From assembly GCF_014652855.1 (NCBI RefSeq), contig NZ_BMZP01000004.1, positions 123,235-187,234 on the forward strand: a DNA stretch of 64,000 bases, in the 5' to 3' direction. Made by a program: the position numbers and the translations under genes. The stretch comes from Novosphingobium pokkalii. GTDB lineage: Bacteria > Pseudomonadota > Alphaproteobacteria > Sphingomonadales > Sphingomonadaceae. The notes below the pieces were generated by a model. It was not told where the DNA came from. It saw nothing but the letters and a program-made list of their open reading frames with translations, and did no database searches. Positions 7,583 to 17,127 of the stretch are shown here, one piece after another (positions within the stretch are counted from its first letter, which is position 1; every line of letters begins with the position of its first letter).

Positions 7583-7888
7583 TCAACGATAGTGGTGGTG
7601 GCGATAGGCGTGGCGGATCTTGTGGTGCAGTTCACGGCGATCGTGGCGCAGATCACGCTTGTCGTGGCGCAGCTCGTGGCGGGCAATGTGCGCGGCGCGT
7701 TCGTTGCCACGGGCACGGGCGACTTCCAGAGCGCGGCGATCGTGGCGCACTTCGGCGCGATCCTGGCGCACATCGTGCCGGGCGGCAGCGACGGCGGGGG
7801 TGTTGACCGGCTGGGCATTGGCCATGGCCGGGGCCAGAACCGGGGCGAGGATGGCGGCGGCAACAGCGGCGAGGACGAACTTGCGCAT
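7583..7888 (-). CDS. Small exported His/Arg/Asp-rich protein of unknown function
   Basis: A 101-residue protein with a clear Sec signal peptide (MRKFVLAAVAAAILAP, cleavage near ANA-QP, residue 24) and a good Shine-Dalgarno (GGAG, 8 nt upstream). The mature part is built of degenerate seven-residue units around RHD (RHDVRQD, RAEVRHD, ELRHDKR, DLRHDRR) and ends in a His cluster (YRHHHYR); about 12 of some 78 mature residues are His. The pattern suggests a highly charged, helical periplasmic protein; metal or acid buffering or nucleic-acid/polyanion binding are possibilities, none proven. ORFs starting further upstream in this frame lack the signal peptide at the N-terminus and are less likely. 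It converges on miaB and is divergent from phoH. Confidence 0.8.
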   Translation of the reverse strand: MRKFVLAAVAAAILAPVLAPAMANAQPVNTPAVAAARHDVRQDRAEVRHDRRALEVARARGNERAAHIARHELRHDKRDLRHDRRELHHKIRHAYRHHHYR

Positions 7889-8080
7889 GGGGGTAACTCC
7901 TTGTTCCGGCCGGCCCTGGCGAAGTGCCTTGGGGTGTCTGTCGGCCATGAACCGGTTATGGTCCGACGCGGCTGAACGCGCGCCGAAGCGCTGCGCAAGA
8001 AACCGCTCAGGTTTGTCGTGGCGCGGCAGCAAAGTGTCGCATCCCTGTTACCTTGTTCGCGCATTTTGCCGCCAGGGTGC

Positions 8081-8108
8081 TTGCACACGGGCAATCACAC
8101 CTTACACT
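8081..8108 (+). promoter_or_regulatory. Possible sigma70-type promoter for the phoH-ybeY-corC cluster
   Basis: TTGCAC (8081-8086), a 16-bp spacer, and TACACT (8103-8108) sit just upstream of the phoH ATG at 8125. Transcription would start near 8115, giving a very short leader to 8125 or about 37 nt to the alternative ATG at 8152. The rest of the 236-bp gap 7889-8124 shows no other feature I can support. Confidence 0.3.
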
Positions 8109-8124
8109 TGTATGAAGTGGTTCG

Positions 8125-9243
8125 ATGAAAGGAGCGCGAAAACCCCATCCCATGGCTCGCAAATTCCCCCGCGCCCACGAAGAGGCGCATCGCGACATGA
8201 CCTTCGACCGCCCCGGCCACCGTGCCGGAATATCCGGCGAGAGCGGGGTCAGAACCGGGGCCAGGCCCGACCATGGCAGCCGCGCGCGCGTGGAAGTGGA
8301 ATTCGAAGAGCAGACCATGCTGGGCGCGCTGTTCGGGCAATTCGACACCAACCTGGTGCAGATCGAGAATCGCCTGGGCGTCTTTATCTCGGCACGCGGC
8401 AACAAGGTGCTGATCGAAGGCCCCGAAGACGCCGTGGCCCGCGCGCGGGACGTGCTCAAAGGCCTCTACCAGCGGCTGAACACCGGGCACGAGATCGACA
8501 GCGGCGCCCTCGAATCGCTGATCGCGATGAGCGCCGAACCGACGCTGGAAGGCATCATCACCGGCACGCCGGGCAATGCCCCGCCGATCATGATCCGCAC
8601 CCGGCGCAAGACGATCGTGCCGCGTTCGGCCACGCAGATCGCCTATATGCAGGCGCTGGTGAAGAACGACGTGATCTTTGCCCTTGGCCCGGCCGGCACG
8701 GGCAAGACCTACCTCGCCGTGGCGCAGGCCGTGGCGCAGTTGATGACCGGCTCGGTGCAGCGCCTGATCCTGTCGCGCCCGGCGGTGGAAGCGGGCGAGC
8801 GCCTGGGCTTCCTGCCCGGCGACATGAAGGAAAAGGTCGATCCCTATCTGCGCCCGCTCTATGATGCGCTCTATGATTGCATGCCGCCCGAGCAAGTGGA
8901 GCGGCGCATCGCCAGCGGCGAAATCGAGATCGCGCCGATCGCCTTCATGCGCGGCCGCACTCTGGCTGACGCTTTCGTCATCCTCGACGAGGCGCAGAAT
9001 ACCACGCCGGCGCAGATGAAGATGTTCCTTACCCGCTTTGGCCAGAACAGCCGCATGGTGGTGTGCGGCGATCCCAAGCAGGTGGACCTTCCCGGTGGCG
9101 TAGCGGCGAGCGGCCTGGCCGATGCGGTCGGCCGGCTGGAGGGCGTGGACGGCATCGGCGTCGTCCACTTCAGCCGCGCCGACGTGGTGCGCCATCCGAT
9201 CGTCGGCCGGATTGTCGAGGCTTATGAAGGGAATGAGGCTTAG
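8125..9243 (+). CDS. PhoH-like ATPase (YbeZ)
   Basis: A 372-residue PhoH/YbeZ family P-loop protein. After a charged N-terminus and a KH-like segment (about 57-112), the ATPase core has Walker A GPAGTGKT (188-195), SRPAVEAGERLGFLPGD, Walker B FVILDEAQNT and the sensor CGDPKQVDLP. YbeZ is thought to act with the endoribonuclease YbeY in rRNA maturation or RNA quality control; the ybeY gene follows 203 bp downstream across an intergenic repeat. Start choice is uncertain: ATG 8125 (longest), 8152 and 8197 are all in frame; an AAAGGAG at 8128-8134 lies too far (17 nt) from 8152 to decide. PhoH regulation by phosphate, known in E. coli, cannot be inferred here. Confidence 0.92.
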   Translation: MKGARKPHPMARKFPRAHEEAHRDMTFDRPGHRAGISGESGVRTGARPDHGSRARVEVEFEEQTMLGALFGQFDTNLVQIENRLGVFISARGNKVLIEGPEDAVARARDVLKGLYQRLNTGHEIDSGALESLIAMSAEPTLEGIITGTPGNAPPIMIRTRRKTIVPRSATQIAYMQALVKNDVIFALGPAGTGKTYLAVAQAVAQLMTGSVQRLILSRPAVEAGERLGFLPGDMKEKVDPYLRPLYDALYDCMPPEQVERRIASGEIEIAPIAFMRGRTLADAFVILDEAQNTTPAQMKMFLTRFGQNSRMVVCGDPKQVDLPGGVAASGLADAVGRLEGVDGIGVVHFSRADVVRHPIVGRIVEAYEGNEA

Positions 9244-9255
9244 CGCCAGGCTTCG

Positions 9256-9343
9256 CACCACCCCCAACCCCCTCCTCTGAAGAGGAGGGGGCTTTATGGC
9301 TCAACTCCCCCTCCTCTTCAGAGGAGGGGGTCGGGGGGTGGTG
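9256..9343. repeat. Palindromic repeat A, copy 1 (paired, phoH-ybeY gap)
   Basis: Two inverted modules. The left one (9256-9292) starts CACCACCCCC and contains a CCCCCTCCTC/GAGGAGGGGG palindrome, followed by CTTTAT; the right one (9306-9343) is its near inverse and ends GGGGTGGTG. Each module is itself a strong hairpin and the two can also pair with each other. The rest of the 203-bp gap has no gene. Confidence 0.9.
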
Positions 9344-9446
9344 AAGGCCCCAACCCAATCTTGCATTTTTTGCACATGACAGGCTGGCGCGTGGTTCCCG
9401 GCCATGCCAAAGCGAATCGCGTCCCCCAATTGCACAGGCCCCCCGC

Positions 9447-9941
9447 ATGACCGCGCCGATTCTGGAAATCGACATCGATCCCATCTGGGGAACTGCCACC
9501 GATTGGGAGGCATTGGCCAACCGCGCTGCGGAGGCGACCGCTCAGGTCGCGCCCGAGCTGGCCCATCCCAATCTGCTGGTCAGCCTGGTGCTGGCCGATG
9601 ACGAGGAAGTCCACGCGCTCAACAAGCAGTGGCGGGCCAAGGACAAGCCCACCAACGTGCTGTCTTTCCCGATGCTGGCGCGCGAGGACGTGCTGCGTGC
9701 CGGCGGCGACGAAGGCGCGCCGGGCATGCTGGGCGACCTGATCCTGGCGCAGGGCGTGTGCAGCCGGGAAGCGACGGACAAAGGCATCTCGGTGGAACAC
9801 CACGCCACCCATCTCGTCGTGCACGGCCTGCTGCATCTGGCAGGCTATGATCACGAGGAAGGCGAGGCGCAGGCCGAGGAAATGGAAGACCTGGAGCGGA
9901 AGGCGCTTGCCTTGCTGGGCCTGGCCGACCCATATGCGTGA
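9447..9941 (+). CDS. ybeY: Endoribonuclease YbeY (16S rRNA 3'-end maturation)
   Basis: A 164-residue zinc-dependent RNase of the UPF0054 family. The catalytic/zinc motif is HGLLHLAGYDH (His126, His130, His136), with conserved NKQWRAKDKPTNVLSFP (59-75) and LGDLILA (95-101) upstream. YbeY cuts single-stranded RNA, matures the 16S rRNA 3' end and takes part in 70S quality control. It sits between phoH and corC as in most proteobacteria. The ATG at 9447 is the natural start, shortly after the intergenic repeat. corC begins 33 bp downstream, so ybeY, corC and the LysR gene probably form one transcript. Confidence 0.95.
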   Translation: MTAPILEIDIDPIWGTATDWEALANRAAEATAQVAPELAHPNLLVSLVLADDEEVHALNKQWRAKDKPTNVLSFPMLAREDVLRAGGDEGAPGMLGDLILAQGVCSREATDKGISVEHHATHLVVHGLLHLAGYDHEEGEAQAEEMEDLERKALALLGLADPYA

Positions 9942-9974
9942 ATTGCAAGTTCAATAGACACAGGAGCAAGGTCA

Positions 9975-10919
9975 GTGCCCGAGGGCAATGGGTCCGGCGG
10001 CGACAGTCGCTCGGGCGAAGGCGACAGTAACGGCGCGCTTTGGCGCGTGATAAAGGCCTTTTTCAAGGGGCCTGACCATGACCAGTCGCTGCGGGCGCAG
10101 ATCGAGGAAGCGATCGAGGAGCACGAGCACGAACCCGGCCACATCGAGGGCGCCGATGGCGACCTGGTGCCGGTGGAACGCCAGATGCTCAAGAACCTGC
10201 TCCATTTCAGCGAGCGCGATGCCGACGACGTCGCCATCCCGCGCGGCGAAATCATCGCGATTCCCGCCTCGTCCAGCTTTGCCGAAGTGGTTGCCGCCTT
10301 TGCCGAGCATGGCCACAGCCGCCTGCCGGTCTATGGCGAATCGCTCGATGAAGTGATCGGCATGATGCACATCAAGGACGTGTTCCCGTTCCTGGCGGAC
10401 ATGGCACTGAACGGTGGATCGCCGCCGCCGGACTGGACCACGCTGCTGCGCCAGCCGCTGTTCGTGCCCCAGGCGCGCGGCGCGATCGACGTGCTGGCCG
10501 ACATGCGCGGCAGCCGCACCCACCTGGCCGTGGTGATCGACGAATATTCCGGCACCGACGGGATCATCACGTTCGAGGATCTGGTCGAGGAAATCGTCGG
10601 CGACGTGGAAGACGAGCACGACGATGCGCCCGAAGTGCTGCTCAACCAGCTCGATCCCGATACCTGGGATGCCGATGCCCGTGCCGAACTGGAAGACGTG
10701 GCCCGGGTGATCGATCCCCGCCTGGCCGACGTGGAGGAAGATGTCGATACGCTGGGCGGCCTGGCCGTGGTATTGGCCGGCGAAGTGCCACCGGTCGGCC
10801 GCGTGCTGGAACACGAATCCGGCTGGCGGCTGGAAGTGACCGGGGGCGACGAGCGCCGCCTCACCCGCCTGCGCCTGCATGCTCCCTCCACTGCCCTTGC
10901 CGAAGAAGAAGACGCCTGA
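9975..10919 (+). CDS. corC: CBS-domain transporter-associated protein (CorC/HlyC family)
   Basis: A 314-residue cytosolic protein with an acidic, Gly/Ser-rich N-terminus, a tandem CBS pair (about 75-205; IPRGEIIAIPASSSFAEVV and FVPQARGAIDVLADM mark the two halves, followed by VVIDEYSGTDGIITFEDLVEEIVGD), and a C-terminal CorC_HlyC domain (about 225-300). Family members take part in magnesium/cobalt efflux. The GTG start at 9975 is supported by AGGAG 8 nt upstream. The stop overlaps the ATG of the following LysR gene (TGATG). In many genomes corC is followed by lnt (apolipoprotein N-acyltransferase); here it is followed by a regulator instead. Confidence 0.9.
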   Translation: MPEGNGSGGDSRSGEGDSNGALWRVIKAFFKGPDHDQSLRAQIEEAIEEHEHEPGHIEGADGDLVPVERQMLKNLLHFSERDADDVAIPRGEIIAIPASSSFAEVVAAFAEHGHSRLPVYGESLDEVIGMMHIKDVFPFLADMALNGGSPPPDWTTLLRQPLFVPQARGAIDVLADMRGSRTHLAVVIDEYSGTDGIITFEDLVEEIVGDVEDEHDDAPEVLLNQLDPDTWDADARAELEDVARVIDPRLADVEEDVDTLGGLAVVLAGEVPPVGRVLEHESGWRLEVTGGDERRLTRLRLHAPSTALAEEEDA

Positions 10920-11800
10920 TGATCCGCCGCCTGCCGCCCCTGCGTTCGCTCGAAGCCTTCATCCGCGTGGTGCGCGCAGGTTCGGCCAAGACGGCGGCGG
11001 CCGAACTGGCGCTCAGCCCTTCGGCTCTGTCGCGGCGGCTGGCGGCACTGGAGGAATTCGTCGGCAAGCCGCTGTTCGAGCGCAAGCACCAGGCGTTGAA
11101 GCTGACCGAGGATGGCCAGACGCTCTATGAAGCGGTCGCCCCGCTGATCGACGAGATGGCCGACCGCATCGACCGCATGATCGATACCGGCAAGGTCATG
11201 CGCCTGCGCCTGGGCGTGCTGCCGCTGTTCGGCAGCCAGCGCCTGTTCCCGCGCCTGGGCGAACTGCGCAAGCTGCATCCACAACTGCATATCGACATCG
11301 ACAGCTCGACCGCCGCCGAAACCAAGCTGGGCGATACCATCGATGCCGCGATCATCCTGTCCGAAGGGCCGGACGCGGCGCTGCATTCGGTGCGGCTGGA
11401 TCACAACCGCGTCTATGCCATCGCCAGCAAGGAACTGGCCGCCGAACTGGGCAACCGGCCCGACATGGCGAAACTGGCCAAGCAGACGTTCCTGGTCCAC
11501 AACGACCTGCCCGCCAGCTTCGAGGCATGGAAGCGCACGCTGCACCTCGAAGCGCTGGAGCCGGCGGCGATCGACCATTTCGATTCCGGCCAGCTCATCC
11601 TGGAAGCGGCCGCGCAGGGCCTGGGCATCGCCATCATGCACGATGACCATTTCAGCCGCAGCCACGATCCGCGCCTCGCCCGCGTCTATGACATCGAGGT
11701 GGACAGTCCCTATTCCTATTGGTTCGTGTGCCGCCCCCGCGCGCTGCAATCGCGCCCGGTGCGGCTGTTTCACGACTGGATGCTGAAAGCCGGGCTATAG
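10919..11800 (+). CDS. LysR-type transcriptional regulator (GcvA-like)
   Basis: A 293-residue regulator. The N-terminal winged helix (LRSLEAFIRVVRAGSAKTAAAELALSPSALSRRLAALEEFVGKPLF, about 8-54) is the LysR HTH; the remainder is the substrate-binding domain with a GIAIMHDDHF segment near the effector site. The style of the HTH and the C-terminal VCRPRALQSRPVRLFHDWM fit the GcvA/AmpR-like subgroup. The ligand and targets are unknown. The start overlaps the corC stop by one base, so it is translated from the corC transcript, which is unusual for a LysR protein (normally divergent to its target). A degenerate intergenic repeat follows. Confidence 0.88.
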   Translation: MIRRLPPLRSLEAFIRVVRAGSAKTAAAELALSPSALSRRLAALEEFVGKPLFERKHQALKLTEDGQTLYEAVAPLIDEMADRIDRMIDTGKVMRLRLGVLPLFGSQRLFPRLGELRKLHPQLHIDIDSSTAAETKLGDTIDAAIILSEGPDAALHSVRLDHNRVYAIASKELAAELGNRPDMAKLAKQTFLVHNDLPASFEAWKRTLHLEALEPAAIDHFDSGQLILEAAAQGLGIAIMHDDHFSRSHDPRLARVYDIEVDSPYSYWFVCRPRALQSRPVRLFHDWMLKAGL

Positions 11801-11813
11801 TTCGCACAGGTCG

Positions 11814-11905
11814 AGCGGGGCCCCGGGTCAAGCCAGGGGCGACGAGGAAAGTGTTTTATTTTACAACTTTAACGTCACCACGGACTTGATCCGGAGTCCA
11901 TCGCC
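11814..11905. repeat. Inverted repeat C, degenerate copy
   Basis: AGCGGGGCCCCGGGTCAAGC ... GGGGCGACGAGGAAAGTGT (left) and AACGTCACCACGGACTTGAT then CCGGAGTCC (right) form a diverged inverted pair around an AT-rich loop. It matches the better-preserved copy at 45426-45514, including the loop start G(A)GGAAAGTGT. It separates two convergent genes and may act as a transcription end. Nothing else is seen in this gap. Confidence 0.75.
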
Positions 11906-11916
11906 AGCCTATCGCC

Positions 11917-13473
<1,557 letters not shown>

Positions 13474-13523
13474 TCAGGTTCGCTGCTACCCCGCCCCTAG
13501 GCCCATGTTCCTTGTCCCACAGC

Positions 13524-13550
13524 AAAAAAGGCGGGGACCAGCCCCGCCTT
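13524..13550 (-). terminator. Rho-independent terminator of the cyclophilin gene
   Basis: Read on the minus strand, AAGGCGGGGC, a 4-nt loop and GCCCCGCC are followed by six T residues (AAAAAA at 13524-13529 on the plus strand). It lies about 50 bp past the cyclophilin stop at 13599 and upstream of the CoA-transferase start. Confidence 0.85.
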
Positions 13551-13598
13551 TCCCTGATTTGATACAGGTCTTGTCTCGAATCCGAGACGCTGCCCCGC

Positions 13599-14054
13599 TC
13601 AGGCCGCCTGGACGGTCGCCTTGCGGATCACGCCGGGGTTTGCCGGCGGTTCGCCCTTGGGCAGCGCGTCGATGTGTTCCATCCCGCTCTCCACTTCGCC
13701 CCACACGGTGTACTGGCGATCGAGGAAGCGCGCATCATCGAAGCAGATGAAGAACTGGCTGTTGGCCGAGTGCGGATAGCTGGTGCGGGCCATCGAGCAC
13801 ACGCCGCGCACGTGCGGCTGGTCGTTGAATTCGGCCTTGAGGTCGGGCTTGCTGGAGCCGCCCATGCCGGTGCCCTGGGGGCAGCCGCCCTGCGCCATGA
13901 AACCGGGGATCACGCGGTGGAACTTCACCCCGTCATAGAACCCTTCCGAGGCCAGTTCCTTGATGCGTTCCACGTGGCCGGGGGCCAGATCGGGACGCAG
14001 CTTGATCACCACATCGCCCGAATCCAGCGACAGGACCAGTTTTTCTTCAGACAT
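13599..14054 (-). CDS. Peptidyl-prolyl cis-trans isomerase, cyclophilin type (cytosolic)
   Basis: A 151-residue single-domain cyclophilin without a signal peptide, so probably cytoplasmic. Active-site region: FYDGVKFHRVIPGFMAQGG with the catalytic Arg in FHRV, then SMARTSYPHSANSQFFIC (QFFI motif) and a FLDRQYTVWGEV segment where many cyclophilins have a Trp/His near LDGKHTVFG. The ATG at 14054 is preceded by AAGGAAGAG and gives the usual short N-terminus; the frame extends upstream into mgtE leader DNA without a plausible start. It is divergent from mgtE, sharing about 106 bp of promoter DNA. A terminator follows the gene. Confidence 0.9.
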   Translation of the reverse strand: MSEEKLVLSLDSGDVVIKLRPDLAPGHVERIKELASEGFYDGVKFHRVIPGFMAQGGCPQGTGMGGSSKPDLKAEFNDQPHVRGVCSMARTSYPHSANSQFFICFDDARFLDRQYTVWGEVESGMEHIDALPKGEPPANPGVIRKATVQAA

Positions 14055-14160
14055 CGACCACTCTTCCTTGGCAAAGAATGTGGCCGATATAGGCAATCTG
14101 CACGCAAAGTCACGCTGCACTGCACCATTGCATTTGCCGGATGATCGCCTATCCCCGCCG

Positions 14161-15615
14161 ATGATGGATGAAGCCGCGCACCGGGACGACGAACCGCAGA
14201 TCGACACCGATACCGTGATGGTGGCGGCGCCCGATCCTGTGCGCAATTCGCAGGAACTGGACGAGGAAGACAACACCCTGCGCCCCTCTTTCCTGCGCAA
14301 GGTGACCGAAGCGCTCGACGCCGAGGACCAGGAAACCGTCTACAACCTGGTCGAGCCGCTGCACCCGGCCGACATCGCCGACCTGATCGAGCTGATCGGC
14401 CACGAATATCGCGCGCCGCTGGCCCGCGCGATTACCGACCTGCTCGGGTCCGACGTGCTGGCCGAGCTGAACGACTGGGTGCGCGACGACCTGGTCGACG
14501 AGCTTGAGCCCGACGAAGTCGCCGACCTTGCCGAGCAGATGGAGACGGACGACGCCGTCGCCCTGATCGAGGATCTCGACGAGGAAGATCAGGCCGCCGT
14601 TCTGGCGGAAATGGAACCGGAGGACCGCGCCGCGATCGAAAGCGCGCTGTCTTACCCGGAAGAATCCGCCGGTCGCCTGATGAGCCGCGACGTGATCGCG
14701 GTGCCCGAACATCTCACCGTGGGCGCGCTGATCGACTATCTGCGCAGCGACGACGAACTCGCCACCGAGTTCTGGGAAGTCTTCGTGGTGGATGTGAAGC
14801 ACCGCCCGGTCGGCACCTGCCAGCTCTCGTGGATCCTGCGCACCCCGCGCGAAGTGGCCCTGGCCGACGTGATGAAGCGCGACCAGACGCTGATTCCCGT
14901 GACCATGGACCAGGAGGAAGTGGCACTCCGCTTTCAGAAATACGCGCTGATCTCGGCCGCCGTGGTGGATGGCAGCGGCCGCCTGGTCGGCCAGATCACG
15001 GTGGACGACGTGGTCCACATCATCCAGGAAGAAGCCAGCGAAGACATCCTGCGCCTGTCGGGCGCGGGCGATGGCGACATCAACGAACCGATCGCGCTGA
15101 CCGTGCGCACGCGCCTGTCGTGGCTGGTGGTGAACCTGGGCACGGCGATCATCGCCGCGTCGGTGGTCGGGCTGTTCCAGGGCGCCATCGCCCGCTTTGC
15201 CCTGCTCGCCGTGCTGATGCCGATCGTTTCGGGCATGGGCGGCAATGCCGGCACGCAGACCCTGGCGGTCGTCGTCCGCGCCATCGCCACCAACCAGCTC
15301 ACCAGTTCCAACACCGTGCGCATGATCCTGCGCGAACTGCGCATCGCGCTGGCCAACGGCCTGTCGCTGGGCGTGCTGATCGGGGTGGGCACCACGCTGA
15401 TCTTCGGCAACCCACACCTGGGCGCGGTGATCGCCGCGGCCATGGTGATCAACAACCTGGTCGCGGGCCTTGCCGGAATCCTGGTGCCGGTCACGCTCGA
15501 TCGCCTGCGCGTGGATCCGGCTGTCTCTTCGGCCGTATTCGTGACGATGGCCACCGATGTCATGGGCTTCTTCTCGTTCCTGGGGCTGGCCGTGATCACC
15601 GGTCTTGCTGCCTGA
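14161..15615 (+). CDS. mgtE: Magnesium transporter MgtE
   Basis: A 484-residue MgtE-type Mg2+ channel. Order: acidic N-terminal superhelical domain (about 45-165, rich in Asp/Glu: LHPADIADLIELIG, DELEPDEVADLAEQ), tandem CBS domains (about 170-290, ending GQITVDDVVHIIQEEASEDI), a connecting helix, then five transmembrane helices (about 318-484) with the pore signature PIVSGMGGNAGTQTLAVVVRAIA. Mg2+ bound between N and CBS domains closes the channel in the known structure, so it is gated by intracellular Mg2+. The ATG at 14161 (or 14164) is chosen; upstream in-frame DNA belongs to the divergent cyclophilin promoter region. The DUF1489 gene follows 22 bp later. Confidence 0.93.
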   Translation: MMDEAAHRDDEPQIDTDTVMVAAPDPVRNSQELDEEDNTLRPSFLRKVTEALDAEDQETVYNLVEPLHPADIADLIELIGHEYRAPLARAITDLLGSDVLAELNDWVRDDLVDELEPDEVADLAEQMETDDAVALIEDLDEEDQAAVLAEMEPEDRAAIESALSYPEESAGRLMSRDVIAVPEHLTVGALIDYLRSDDELATEFWEVFVVDVKHRPVGTCQLSWILRTPREVALADVMKRDQTLIPVTMDQEEVALRFQKYALISAAVVDGSGRLVGQITVDDVVHIIQEEASEDILRLSGAGDGDINEPIALTVRTRLSWLVVNLGTAIIAASVVGLFQGAIARFALLAVLMPIVSGMGGNAGTQTLAVVVRAIATNQLTSSNTVRMILRELRIALANGLSLGVLIGVGTTLIFGNPHLGAVIAAAMVINNLVAGLAGILVPVTLDRLRVDPAVSSAVFVTMATDVMGFFSFLGLAVITGLAA

Positions 15616-15637
15616 AACCGATCGGAAGACACCTGCA

Positions 15638-16054
15638 ATGCCCCTGCACATGACCAAGGTGGCCTATGGCGCGCAGTCGCTGGCCGAAATCCACGAATGG
15701 TTCGAAAGCGGCCATCGCTCGCCCCGGCTGAACCCGGAAGGCGTCGCCCGCCTGACCACGCGCAACTGCCCGCGCCGCCATGCCGAGATGATCGGCGGCT
15801 CGCTCTACTGGATCCTCAAGCACCAGCTCGTGGCGCGCAGCGAAATCCTCGGCTTCGAGGAAACCGAAGGCGGGCGCACCAATATCCTGGTCTCCACGCG
15901 CCTGATCGACGTGGTGCCCAAGCCGCGCCGCGCGCATCAGGGCTGGCGCTATCTCGAACCAGCCGATGCCCCGGCCGACCTAGGCGATGGTGAGGCGGGC
16001 GATGTGCTGCCGGCCGAGATTGCCGGGGAATTGGCGAAGCTGGGGCTGGTTTGA
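15638..16054 (+). CDS. DUF1489 family protein, function unknown
   Basis: A 138-residue soluble protein matching the DUF1489 pattern known from alphaproteobacteria (start MTKVAYGAQSL, LTTRNCPRRHAEMIGGSLYWILKHQLVARSEILGF, then LVSTRLIDVVPKPRRAHQGWRYL). No signal peptide, membrane segment or catalytic motif is visible; the RNCPRR and WRYL parts are the most conserved-looking. It lies 22 bp after mgtE and is probably co-transcribed, but no functional link is known to me. The start at 15638 (MPLHMTK) was chosen because upstream in-frame codons overlap mgtE. A repeat pair follows and may end the transcript. Confidence 0.85.
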   Translation: MPLHMTKVAYGAQSLAEIHEWFESGHRSPRLNPEGVARLTTRNCPRRHAEMIGGSLYWILKHQLVARSEILGFEETEGGRTNILVSTRLIDVVPKPRRAHQGWRYLEPADAPADLGDGEAGDVLPAEIAGELAKLGLV

Positions 16055-16087
16055 AGGGGTTGGGTTCGGGGTTTGTGTCAGGCTTCC

Positions 16088-16183
16088 CACCACCCCCCGC
16101 CCCCCTCCTCTGAAGAGGAGGGGGAGTTAAAGCACTGACAAAAAAGCCCCCTCCTCTTCAGAGGAGGGGGGCGGGGGGTGGTG
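16088..16183. repeat. Palindromic repeat A, copy 2 (between convergent DUF1489 and nudC)
   Basis: Left module from CACCACCCCC with the CCTCCTCTGAAGAGGAGG palindrome, right module AAAAAAGCCCCCTCCTCTTC ... ending GGGGTGGTG at 16183. On the minus strand the right module is a stem followed by a TTTTTT run, so it has the form of a terminator for nudC. Confidence 0.9.
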
Positions 16184-16209
16184 CCAAGCCTGACGCAACC
16201 TGACGCGAC

Positions 16210-17127
16210 CTATCCCCGCGCCACCATCCACCATTCCAGCAGGTGCCGCGCCACGGCGGTATGCGTGGGCGCACCGAACGGGGCGTCGGGGCGGCCTTCC
16301 AGTGCGGCGGCCACTTCCGCGCGGGTGAACCAGCGGGCGTCTTCCAGTTCGTTGTGGTCGATGGCGATGATCGGCTCGTCGGTCAGTGCGTGGCAGGCAA
16401 TCATCAGCGACGAGGGATAGGGCCAGGGCTGGCTGGCGACATAACGCACGCTGTGCACGCGGACGCCGGCTTCCTCCAGCACTTCGCGCGCCACGGCTTC
16501 CTCCACCGTCTCGCCCGGCTCCACGAAGCCGGCCAAGGCGGAATAGCGCCCCGCCGGAAAGCGCGGCTGGCGGCCCAGCAAGAGGCGGCCTTCATGCTCC
16601 ACCAGCATGATCGTGACCGGATCGACGCGAGGGAAGTGCTCCGCGCCGCAAGCCGGATTGGTGCAGGAACGCTGCCACCCGCCCTTGGCGCCGCGCGTGG
16701 CATGGCCGCAGCGGGCGCAGAAGCGGTGGCGCGCATGCCAGTCGACCAGGCTGCGCGCCCCGCCATAGATCGCCAGGTCTTGCGCCGGCATGGCATCGAG
16801 CAGCGCGCGCAGGTTTGGCGCGGCGGGCGCCGTGCTGCCGCCCAGCGCCGGGTCCACGGCGGCAAAGCAGCCCTGCCCATCGGCATCCAGGCCAAGGAAC
16901 ACCAGCTCCGCCCCTTCCCCCGCCGTGGCCAGGGGCGCCCAGGTCAGTCCGCCGTCTGCGCCAAATTCAGGGGCCAGGCCGTCGAGCACCAGCAGCCGCG
17001 CGCCCGGCGCGGCCTGCACCGCAGCCAGCCGCGCCGGATCGCTGCGCACGGCATCGGCCCGGTCCAGTGGATTGCCGGCATAGGCAATGGACGGCAGGGC
17101 GCGGGCCAGAGTGGCGGAATCGGTCAT
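16210..17127 (-). CDS. nudC: NAD(H) pyrophosphatase / RNA decapping Nudix hydrolase NudC
   Basis: A 305-residue Nudix enzyme that hydrolyses NADH to NMNH and AMP and, in E. coli, removes NAD caps from RNA. Domains: N-terminal domain, a four-Cys zinc ribbon (CARCG at about 137-141 and CTNPACG after it), and the Nudix box GFVEPGETVEEAVAREVLEEAG. The NudC signature SQPWPYPSSLM follows, which separates it from other Nudix proteins. Its ATG overlaps the stop of the upstream serine-hydrolase gene (17124-17127, ATGA), so the two are translationally coupled. The 3' end abuts repeat A copy 2. Confidence 0.94.
   Translation of the reverse strand: MTDSATLARALPSIAYAGNPLDRADAVRSDPARLAAVQAAPGARLLVLDGLAPEFGADGGLTWAPLATAGEGAELVFLGLDADGQGCFAAVDPALGGSTAPAAPNLRALLDAMPAQDLAIYGGARSLVDWHARHRFCARCGHATRGAKGGWQRSCTNPACGAEHFPRVDPVTIMLVEHEGRLLLGRQPRFPAGRYSALAGFVEPGETVEEAVAREVLEEAGVRVHSVRYVASQPWPYPSSLMIACHALTDEPIIAIDHNELEDARWFTRAEVAAALEGRPDAPFGAPTHTAVARHLLEWWMVARG

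Noticed and set aside
9256..9343. Repeat A copies considered as a CRISPR array
   Set aside because: The units are inverted, not direct; only two modules per site, no regularly spaced unique spacers and no cas genes.
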